DNA of 5,232 bases, taken from an uncultured Lachnospiraceae bacterium. GTDB lineage: Bacteria; Bacillota; Clostridia; Lachnospirales; Lachnospiraceae. Where the stretch lies: positions 1 to 5,232 of the forward strand of contig OMRN01000177.1 in NCBI GenBank assembly GCA_900313265.1. Reading direction: 5' to 3'. Every line of letters starts with the position of its first letter. The stretch's first letter is position 1. This document shows positions 1-5,232 of this stretch, piece by piece. The notes under the pieces were generated by a model. It did no database searches. It saw only the letters and a program-made list of their open reading frames with translations, and had not been told where the DNA came from. Both the position numbers and the translations under genes were made by a program.

Positions 1-2010
1 TATGACGATGTTTACAGAAGATGGATGGGAATGATTGCCTGCGGACTTGAAAGCGTTCGCCGAAATCTGGTTATTAATTTCCTCGAAAACCTTACCAGGC
101 CCGTGAATAAATTCGGTTTCTCGGAGAGGCTGAATGATTTAAACGAAGAAGAAAAGGAAGATTTCCGCCTTGTTGAGAAGATCCTGAACGGAAATCTGTT
201 CCGCTATCATTTCCAGCCGATTGTCAGCGCAAAAGACGGAAGTATTTATTCGTATGAAGCACTGATGCGTTCCGATACGGAGAAATTCGTTTCCCCGCTT
301 GATATTATCAAATACGCCGGCATGATGAACCGATTAACCGATGTGGAAAAAGCAACTTTCTTAAATATCCTTTCCATCGTCGAAGAACAGAAGGTCATTT
401 TTGAAGGCAGGAAAGTATTTATCAACAGCATTCCGGGAATTAAGATTCTCGATGAGGATGCAAAGAAGATTTCCGGATATCTGGAAAAAGACGCCAATTC
501 CGTTGTAGTGGAACTGACGGAAGAAGCGGAATTGGACGACAGGGAACTTCAGACTACCAAGGATTTCTACCGGAATCTCGGCATTGAACTGGCTGTTGAC
601 GATTACGGAACCGGCTATTCGAATGTTGCGAATCTTTTACGTTACATGCCGAATTATGTAAAAATCGACCGGTCGCTTCTCAGTGAAATTCAGAATAAAA
701 CCCAGAAGCAGCATTTTGTCCGTGAAATTATCGAATTCTGCCATGACAACGGAATTCTGGCTTTAGCGGAAGGAATCGAAACCAGAGAAGAACTCCAGAC
801 CGTTATTTTGCTCGGAGTGGATTTAATTCAGGGGTATTATACCGCCAGACCGGCAGCCGAAGTGAGGAAGGAAATCGATGAGAAAGTCCGTCGGGAAATC
901 ATTTCCTTTAAACAGGAACAGGAGGACGGACAGAGAAAGCACATCTATATTGCGGGCAGAACCAACCGTGTTTCGTTAAACTCTTTGGCAAGAAGCGGAA
1001 ATACGGATATTTTGATCGGATCCGGCAATATGGTATATAAAGACCTTTCCATTATCGGAACCCCCGGACTGAAAACAGATATCCATATGCGGATTGAGGC
1101 CGGTTATGAGGGAAGAATCACGCTCGAAGATGTATATTTTGCCAATGTAAAGAATCGTCCCTGCATCGAAATCGGGCCGGGTGCAAAGGTTTCGCTCATA
1201 TTAAAAGGAGAGAACCATTTTTATGACGGCGGCATACAGGTGCCGGATGACAGCAGGCTGACGCTGGAAGGAGACGGAAATCTGTCGATTGTTTTAAATG
1301 CTCCCGATTCGTTCGGAATCGGAAATTATATGGATCTTCCTCATGGTGAGATTATCTTCCTTCAGGAGGGCGAGGTTCACATCATGTCGAAAGGAAAAGA
1401 AGGAATCTGTATCGGATCCGGTCTCGGCGGAAAAACACATATTGTAAGAGGCAAGTATAATCTTGAGGGCAACGGCGATAACTGTGTCGGAATCGGATCG
1501 TTAAACGGTACGGAAGACATTCACGTTGAGTCCTGCCTTCTGGAACTGGATATTTCCGCGACCATGGCAGTCGGAATCGGCTCCTTTAATGAGGATGCGA
1601 AGGTGACAATCAGCCGCACGGCACTCAGATGTTCCATGTCCGGAAAGGAAGTTGTCGGAATCGGTACTTTGAAAGGGAAAGTGGCGGATGTGGCGTGCGA
1701 TAACGGTAATTTTGCGGTAAATCTGCGAGCGGAGCGGGCAGCCTGCCTCGGTGCCATGAACGGAAAAACTGTAATCAATGTTCAGAACGCTTCGTTTCAG
1801 ACCATATGCAACGGACATGATGCGTTCGCATTCGGATGCAACAGTCCGGATACACTGATTCGTTTGGAAAACGGTGAAATCCGGGCGGATGTATGGAATG
1901 AAAGCGGATGGATTACGAAAGCGGATGTGGAGAATTTCTATTATAAAAACGGAAGACTGAGAAGAAGAGTGAACGGGGAAGACAAGCCGGATATTACGGA
2001 TAATCCGTAA
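1..2010 (+). CDS. EAL-domain c-di-GMP phosphodiesterase with C-terminal GIG-repeat beta-helix (5' partial)
   Basis: Predicted cytoplasmic enzyme that hydrolyses cyclic di-GMP to pGpG. Residue numbers count from the ATG at 25. The EAL domain spans about 55-290 and keeps every motif expected of an active enzyme: EALMR (E78), FINS (N134), VELTE (E163), the metal-binding DD of VDDYGTGYS (192-193), KIDRSLL (K213), AEGIET (E249, E252) and QGYY (Q269). No GGDEF domain or membrane segment is visible. From about 305 to 645 the protein becomes beta-rich and glycine-punctuated, with seven GIG-type turns spaced 27-31 residues apart, as in right-handed beta-helix folds; this half has no recognised catalytic motif. 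Residues 1-54 are a charged region I do not recognise. The frame is open from base 1 (YDDVYRRW precedes Met-25) and no good Shine-Dalgarno precedes the ATGs at 25 or 31, so I treat the 5' end as outside the window. The EAL call is firm; the beta-helix role is unknown. Confidence 0.93.
   Translation, partial: YDDVYRRWMGMIACGLESVRRNLVINFLENLTRPVNKFGFSERLNDLNEEEKEDFRLVEKILNGNLFRYHFQPIVSAKDGSIYSYEALMRSDTEKFVSPLDIIKYAGMMNRLTDVEKATFLNILSIVEEQKVIFEGRKVFINSIPGIKILDEDAKKISGYLEKDANSVVVELTEEAELDDRELQTTKDFYRNLGIELAVDDYGTGYSNVANLLRYMPNYVKIDRSLLSEIQNKTQKQHFVREIIEFCHDNGILALAEGIETREELQTVILLGVDLIQGYYTARPAAEVRKEIDEKVRREIISFKQEQEDGQRKHIYIAGRTNRVSLNSLARSGNTDILIGSGNMVYKDLSIIGTPGLKTDIHMRIEAGYEGRITLEDVYFANVKNRPCIEIGPGAKVSLILKGENHFYDGGIQVPDDSRLTLEGDGNLSIVLNAPDSFGIGNYMDLPHGEIIFLQEGEVHIMSKGKEGICIGSGLGGKTHIVRGKYNLEGNGDNCVGIGSLNGTEDIHVESCLLELDISATMAVGIGSFNEDAKVTISRTALRCSMSGKEVVGIGTLKGKVADVACDNGNFAVNLRAERAACLGAMNGKTVINVQNASFQTICNGHDAFAFGCNSPDTLIRLENGEIRADVWNESGWITKADVENFYYKNGRLRRRVNGEDKPDITDNP
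1297..1854 (+). repeat. Protein-level GIG beta-helix repeats inside the EAL gene
   Basis: Seven degenerate repeats carry a G-I-G-S/T or related turn (GIG, CIGSG, VGIGS, VGIGS, VGIGT, CLGAM, AFGC). The aligned glycines sit at residues 433, 464, 491, 519, 547, 576 and 604 (numbered from the ATG at 25), giving spacings of 31, 27, 28, 28, 29 and 28. Between turns, short alternating hydrophobic stretches such as THIVRG and KVTIS look like beta strands. The period and pattern suit successive rungs of a right-handed beta-helix. The repeats are conserved in protein rather than DNA, so they are old duplications, not a recent tandem expansion. The fold is inferred by eye. Confidence 0.7.
1994..2010. 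other. 17-bp near-perfect palindrome ending at the EAL stop codon
   Basis: TTACGGAT and ATCCGTAA are exact reverse complements separated by a single A, and the right arm ends with the TAA stop. As RNA it could form a 7-bp stem with a 3-nt loop. No U-run follows (the next bases are GCATCCGAAAC), so it does not look like a classical intrinsic terminator. It could be a weak 3'-end stabilising hairpin, an operator, or chance. No other terminator is evident after this gene. Confidence 0.45.
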
Positions 2011-2056
2011 GCATCCGAAACAAAGTAAAAAGCCCCGGTTTTAATTAAGAATCCCA

Positions 2057-2111
2057 GAAGAGTAAAAGAAGAATAAAAGAAGAATAAAAGAAGAATAAAA
2101 GAAGAATAAAA
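2057..2111. repeat. 11-bp minisatellite, five copies, in the intergenic region
   Basis: Four perfect head-to-tail copies of GAAGAATAAAA lie at 2068-2078, 2079-2089, 2090-2100 and 2101-2111. They are preceded by a fifth copy, GAAGAGTAAAA (2057-2067), with one substitution. The array fills the middle of the 147-bp gap between the EAL gene and the SLH-protein gene and ends 46 bp before the latter's ATG. The sense strand is almost entirely purine, with an A-tract in every unit. The 11-bp period is close to one helical turn, so the A-tracts sit nearly in phase. A perfect short-unit array of this kind can change copy number by slippage. The rest of the gap (2011-2056 and 2112-2157) holds no confident promoter or terminator; only the ribosome binding site before 2158 is clear. 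Confidence 0.95.
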
Positions 2112-2144
2112 GGGGAACCGGCAACAGGAGAATGATTGAAAAAG

Positions 2145-2150
2145 AAAGGA
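2145..2150 (+). promoter_or_regulatory. Ribosome binding site of the SLH-protein gene
   Basis: AAAGGA lies 7 nt before the ATG at 2158, a normal Shine-Dalgarno spacing. An in-frame TGA at 2137-2139 excludes any longer start, so this site and ATG fix the N-terminus, which then reads as a clean signal peptide. Confidence 0.75.
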
Positions 2151-2157
2151 ATCGGGC

Positions 2158-3681
2158 ATGAGAAAATCAGGCATTAAGAAAACGGGAATTATACTGTTAA
2201 GCGCATGTGTTTTATTTAACAGCATGATACTTCCGGCAACCGCTTCGGGGAAGCCTTCGGAAGAAGTAGTTTCGGAAGTGATTTCCGAAGAGGATTCGGA
2301 AACATCGGAAGAGGTAAGCGAGGATATTTCCGAAAAAGAATCCGAAGAAGCAAGCGAGGAAACCTCCGAAAAGTCATCCGAAGAAGCAAGTGAGGAAACC
2401 TCCGAGAAGAATTCGGACAAATCTTCGGAGGTAACATCCGAAGATGCATCCGAAGACACATCCGAGGAGGATGAGATTTCTTCCGAAGAGATGTCGGATG
2501 CGGAAGAGGAAGGGGATGAACTCGGGGCTTCGCAGCGAATTACGAATCTTCAGTGGCATAAGGAAGGATATGTGACTTTCACTTACGGGACATCTAATTA
2601 CAACTGGGAATCGATTCGTGTCAGTTATGAGGGAATGGAAGTTTATACCCTCAGCGCTGAGTTAAAGAATAATACAACCCAGCATATTCAGTGTGCTTTT
2701 AATGAATCCGGGACATATAAAGTCCAGATTTATCAGTTTACCAGCAATGTGCACAGTTATGACAGGAAGGATCTTTCCTGCGAAATAGAGGTACAATATA
2801 CCAGAACGGCATCAGAGATCGCCAGACCCACGAATCTGCACTGGGAGAAGGATTCGTTCGGCCCGAATTTTGTCTGCTTTAACGGTTCCGCAAATGCAAG
2901 GTCGTATATCATTCGCGGATATAATAACGGATATAATAACTGGTCCAGTTATACCAATTCCAATGCGACGAGATACGATCAGTACCGGCAAAATTACGGA
3001 TCACCGAACTATTTTACCGTACAGGCCGTCAGTTCGGATCTTTCCAAATGGGCAAATTCCAAACCGGCGTATTGGGATTCCAAGTCCATATTTAAGGATG
3101 TACCGGCCAATGCATGGTATACGGATGCGGTACTTTATGCCACATACCGGAATATTATGAACGGTACCGGTGACGGTTCAACGTTCTCGCCGAACGGGAA
3201 TATTACGAGGGCACAGCTTGCCATGGTTTTATACAGCTGCGATTATAAGCCGGCCGTCAGTGCACAGAATCCTTTCAAGGATGTAAAAGCGGGGCAGTGG
3301 TATACTAGTGCCGTTTTATGGGCGAATGACAAAGGAATCGCCAAGGGACATGCCGCAACGGGAGGCGGTATGGAATTCGGAGTGAATAACCCCATTACCA
3401 GGCAGGATCTGGCCGTGATGCTCTACTCTTATGCGAAGTACCGGAATTATACAGCTTTCGATGCATCCGGTTACGTAAATAAATTTAAGGACGGCAAAAG
3501 TGTCAGCAATTATGCGAAACCGGCCATGGGATGGTTCGCCGCAATAGGAGTGATTTCCGGAAAAGGAAAGAGCGGAGCACCCGAGAGCGAGCTGAGACTG
3601 GACCCCGCCGGATATGCAACCAGAGCGGAGTGCGCAGCCATCATTAAGAAGTTCAGAGAGTGGTATTATGTGGAACGGTAA
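2158..3681 (+). CDS. Secreted SLH-domain surface protein with acidic Ser/Glu-rich stalk
   Basis: A 507-residue exported protein predicted to sit on the cell wall. Residues 1-29 form a signal peptide: basic RKSGIKK, a hydrophobic core, then ATA before S30 as the likely signal peptidase I site. LSAC at 14-17 also fits a lipobox, but the hydrophobic core continues past the Cys, so lipidation is less likely. Residues 34-122 are Ser/Glu-rich in roughly 4-residue steps (SEEA, SEET, SEKS); I count 41 acidic residues and 23 serines in 89. Two related beta modules follow, about 128-214 and 223-306, each opening with TNLxW (TNLQW, TNLHW) and resembling fibronectin type III. Three SLH modules end the protein, about 311-363, 372-427 and 442-498, with FKDV/FKDG openings and ITRAQ, ITRQD and ATRAE motifs. 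SLH modules are known to bind secondary cell-wall polysaccharide. No enzymatic domain is seen, so a structural or adhesive role is inferred. Its stop codon abuts that of the convergent lipoprotein gene. Confidence 0.93.
   Translation: MRKSGIKKTGIILLSACVLFNSMILPATASGKPSEEVVSEVISEEDSETSEEVSEDISEKESEEASEETSEKSSEEASEETSEKNSDKSSEVTSEDASEDTSEEDEISSEEMSDAEEEGDELGASQRITNLQWHKEGYVTFTYGTSNYNWESIRVSYEGMEVYTLSAELKNNTTQHIQCAFNESGTYKVQIYQFTSNVHSYDRKDLSCEIEVQYTRTASEIARPTNLHWEKDSFGPNFVCFNGSANARSYIIRGYNNGYNNWSSYTNSNATRYDQYRQNYGSPNYFTVQAVSSDLSKWANSKPAYWDSKSIFKDVPANAWYTDAVLYATYRNIMNGTGDGSTFSPNGNITRAQLAMVLYSCDYKPAVSAQNPFKDVKAGQWYTSAVLWANDKGIAKGHAATGGGMEFGVNNPITRQDLAVMLYSYAKYRNYTAFDASGYVNKFKDGKSVSNYAKPAMGWFAAIGVISGKGKSGAPESELRLDPAGYATRAECAAIIKKFREWYYVER
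2341..2409 (+). repeat. 36-bp-period tandem duplication in the Ser/Glu stalk
   Basis: The 33 bases at 2341-2373 and 2377-2409 match at 31 positions, differing only at 2355/2391 (C/T) and 2370/2406 (A/G). Both differences are synonymous. Each copy encodes SEEASEETSEK. The period is 36 bp, or 12 residues, so gain or loss of a unit keeps the frame. The rest of the stalk repeats at protein level with mixed codons (TCCGAA, TCGGAA, AGCGAG), which marks this pair as the most recent duplication. Confidence 0.9.
2917..2940 (+). repeat. 12-bp perfect in-frame duplication (GYNN-GYNN)
   Basis: GGATATAATAAC occurs twice, directly in tandem, and encodes GYNNGYNN at residues 254-261 of the SLH protein. It falls within the second fibronectin-like module, probably in a loop. 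It looks like a recent slippage duplication without frame change. Confidence 0.9.
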
Positions 3682-5115
3682 TCAGTAAAAACGTTCGAAA
3701 ATGTGACCGTCCTGGAAACACATCCGAACGTCACTGTTTTCGTCATCTTCATCGGAGTAAACCTGAGCGACGGTAACAAAGTTACCGTCCTCATTTTTTA
3801 AGGAGTAGGCTTTATATCCCCTGCCGCCTTCGGCTTCTTCCCAGGTCCCGGAAACATATTCCCCTTCCGTGCAGGGAACAAAATGCGAACTGATGGGCTC
3901 AATCAGGTAAGCATTCCAGGTGCGGTCCGCCTTGAATTCCACCGCATAAAAATCGCCGATGGTAATATCCGTTAATGTCCAGAAACCTAAGGGGGAATAG
4001 ATATCATCGGATTTATCTTCGTTTCCGGGGGTATAGGTAACATCCAGGGATGCTTTTCCGAGGCTTTCTTTCGTATAAACGGGCAAATCTCTTTCTCCGA
4101 TGGGGATTAACATCGCGCCGTCCCAGAATAAATCTTCCCCGTAAGAGAAATCTCCGTCGTGACAGCTGAGAGTTCCGTCCGTATTCTCCGAAAAAGTCAG
4201 ATTATAAACGGCCGGAGAGGAACCGTTTCCGAGTCCCACCAAAACCATGGAAACCGTAATCTGTCCTTCCGTATACTCGGTTGCCTGTGCATAGTTTCCG
4301 CGAAGCAGTACAACTTCCTCGGATGCATTTTTCATATAAACCTGTACAAGGTGGTCATCGGTAAATTCAACCATCGGGGCATAGGTATTGTCTCCGAGAA
4401 TCCGCCACATGCCGGGAATGGCGGCGGGGATTTCTTCGGTAACACCTTTATCAATGACTTTTGCGATATCATAATCTTCCGAACGGTAGCAGAAAGCATT
4501 CAGATGTCCCATTTCCTCGTCTAAACGAATATATTCCGACGTCTCAAGCATCGATTCGTTTCCCGAACCGAGATCCTTAAAGGCAATTCCTTCTTCGGTA
4601 AGACTCATGGTAAAGGTTGCGGGATTTCCGCCCGACCAGTACTGCGTTAAATTCGACTGTATACTGAAAGTTAAAACCGAAACATCAAAGGAATTGGCGA
4701 TGGGGGAAGCAAAATCGTCCGCATTGTCCGCGAAAAATTCCACGGCGGCAAACCCGTTGTCTTCGGTATCGACGAAACCGTAAAGGTTTCCGCCGACTTC
4801 ATAGATTTCCAGTTTTGAACCGGGGTTTCCTTTTTGTTCGTATAAGCCTTCGGCCCTTCCGGCGAAGGACATGCTTTCGAGTGTATAGAATCCGTCCGGA
4901 TCATAAGCATCTTTTCGAACCGGACCGATGGGAGCGGATGCTGCTTCGGAAGCATTCTCCGGAGCATTCCAGTCACCGGACACGGACGGGGTGTTTTCGG
5001 ATGTGATAACATCGCTTCCGCTTTCGGAAGTTTTCGGAACGCCGAGTATGGTGCATCCGAACAGAGCGGAAGTAACGGTAAGAAGTGTTACGGCATATAA
5101 GATTTTTCTTTTCAT
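3682..5115 (-). CDS. Lipoprotein with three related beta-rich modules, function unknown
   Basis: A 477-residue predicted membrane-anchored lipoprotein. I start it at the ATG at 5115-5113, which gives MKRK, a hydrophobic core and LFGC with the lipidated Cys at residue 21. GGAG lies 9 nt upstream. The frame continues to ATGs at 5121, 5139, 5184 and 5187, but the outermost overlap the promoter -10 box and the others have poor ribosome sites and bury the signal peptide. A Ser/Pro/Ala-rich linker (about 22-66) follows. Three modules then begin with a similar phrase: YDPDGFYTLESM (about 71-82), IPGMWRILGD (about 233-242) and YSPLGFWTLTDI (about 373-384); the second and third follow with VEF. The G-x-W/Y-x-L opening and strand-rich pattern recall small lipocalin-like beta-barrels, but that is inference. 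I do not recognise a named family and see no catalytic motif. It points toward the SLH gene with no gap, and has its own promoter, so it is a separate unit. Confidence 0.9.
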   Translation of the reverse strand: MKRKILYAVTLLTVTSALFGCTILGVPKTSESGSDVITSENTPSVSGDWNAPENASEAASAPIGPVRKDAYDPDGFYTLESMSFAGRAEGLYEQKGNPGSKLEIYEVGGNLYGFVDTEDNGFAAVEFFADNADDFASPIANSFDVSVLTFSIQSNLTQYWSGGNPATFTMSLTEEGIAFKDLGSGNESMLETSEYIRLDEEMGHLNAFCYRSEDYDIAKVIDKGVTEEIPAAIPGMWRILGDNTYAPMVEFTDDHLVQVYMKNASEEVVLLRGNYAQATEYTEGQITVSMVLVGLGNGSSPAVYNLTFSENTDGTLSCHDGDFSYGEDLFWDGAMLIPIGERDLPVYTKESLGKASLDVTYTPGNEDKSDDIYSPLGFWTLTDITIGDFYAVEFKADRTWNAYLIEPISSHFVPCTEGEYVSGTWEEAEGGRGYKAYSLKNEDGNFVTVAQVYSDEDDENSDVRMCFQDGHIFERFY

Positions 5116-5124
5116 ATTCATTTT

Positions 5125-5128
5125 CTCC
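5125..5128 (-). promoter_or_regulatory. Ribosome binding site that decides the lipoprotein start
   Basis: Minus-strand GGAG lies 9 nt before the ATG at 5115 and only 3 nt before the ATG at 5121. The first spacing is usable and the second too short, which favours 5115. The two starts differ by just two residues (Met-Asn). Confidence 0.6.
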
Positions 5129-5185
5129 GTAGTATTCATTGTTTTGTAATTCCCAATCGAATTCCGACGGGGGATTTCTGTCATC

Positions 5186-5214
5186 ATAATAGGAAAAAAT
5201 CAGGGGTTCGTCAA
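5186..5214 (-). promoter_or_regulatory. Near-consensus sigma-A promoter of the lipoprotein gene
   Basis: On the minus strand, TTGACG (5214-5209) is separated by exactly 17 bp from TATTAT (5191-5186). Each box differs from consensus TTGACA/TATAAT at one position. Transcription would start near 5179, leaving a leader of about 64 nt before the ATG at 5115. The -10 box overlaps the first two bases of the farthest-upstream ATG of the frame (5187), so that codon would not be in the mRNA. The promoter is strong enough by sequence to suggest constitutive housekeeping transcription; no operator is obvious. Confidence 0.72.
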
Positions 5215-5232
5215 ATAATATCCCGTGAGTGA

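Noticed and set aside
1501..1818. Minus-strand open frames opposite the beta-helix repeats
   Set aside because: They lie wholly inside a well-supported coding region, have biased low-complexity composition, and show no recognisable domain.
2026..2044. AAAAGCCCCGGTTTT as an intrinsic terminator after the EAL gene
   Set aside because: The A and T arms could pair, but the centre (GCCCCGG) has no room for a stable stem and loop.
2057..2111. Short tandem array as a CRISPR or an iteron origin
   Set aside because: The units are 11 bp with no spacers, there are no cas or rep genes, and the array sits in a gene leader.
2035..2121. CCGGTT (2035-2040) and AACCGG (2116-2121) as an inverted repeat bracketing the minisatellite
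   Set aside because: Only 6 bp long with a 75-bp spacer, which is likely to occur by chance; no duplication typical of a mobile element accompanies it.
1941..2459. Long minus-strand Ser-rich open frame opposite the start of the SLH gene
   Set aside because: TCCGAA/TTCGGA codon pairs of the Ser/Glu stalk are near-palindromic, so the opposite strand also reads as Ser-rich without stops. The frame crosses the minisatellite and intergenic region and has no signal of its own.
4159..4524. Plus-strand 121-residue open frame inside the lipoprotein gene
   Set aside because: It is fully antisense to a gene with a clear signal peptide, promoter and modular structure; no ribosome site or domain supports it.
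5146..5165. AATTC/GAATT hairpin in the lipoprotein leader as a regulatory RNA structure
   Set aside because: The stem is only 5 AT-rich pairs, too weak to support a riboswitch or attenuator.

Overview
The window (5232 bp, moderate GC by eye) looks like chromosomal DNA of a Gram-positive member of the class Clostridia, most likely a Lachnospiraceae-type gut or rumen bacterium. The grounds are three C-terminal S-layer homology (SLH) modules, a Gram-positive style lipoprotein, AAAGGA/GGAG ribosome binding sites, a near-consensus sigma-A promoter, and a GIGS-repeat beta-helix of a type I associate with that group. The genus call is inference; there is no rRNA or marker gene.

Layout. (1) Positions 1-2010, plus strand: 3' part of a gene for a c-di-GMP phosphodiesterase. 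A complete EAL domain with every catalytic motif is followed by a long predicted right-handed beta-helix made of about 28-residue GIG repeats. The reading frame is open at the window edge, so the true start is probably upstream. (2) Positions 2011-2157: a 147-bp intergenic region with an 11-bp minisatellite (five copies of GAAGAATAAAA, the first with one mismatch) 46 bp before the next start codon. (3) Positions 2158-3681, plus strand: a secreted surface protein with a signal peptide, a very acidic Ser/Glu-rich stalk, two fibronectin-III-like beta modules and three SLH modules. (4) Positions 3682-5115, minus strand: a lipoprotein with three related beta-rich modules. It converges on the SLH gene so tightly that the two stop codons touch. 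Its promoter is visible at 5186-5214 and shows that the farthest-upstream ATG codons cannot be the start.

How they may work together. The EAL protein would lower c-di-GMP in the cytoplasm. The other two products are extracytoplasmic: one held to the cell-wall polysaccharide by SLH modules, the other lipid-anchored in the membrane. A link between c-di-GMP turnover and surface display is plausible but rests only on adjacency. I see no RNA genes, CRISPR array, insertion sequence, integrase or phage gene. The most unusual items are the EAL/beta-helix fusion, the minisatellite in front of the surface-protein gene (a possible variable-expression switch), and the zero-gap convergent gene ends.
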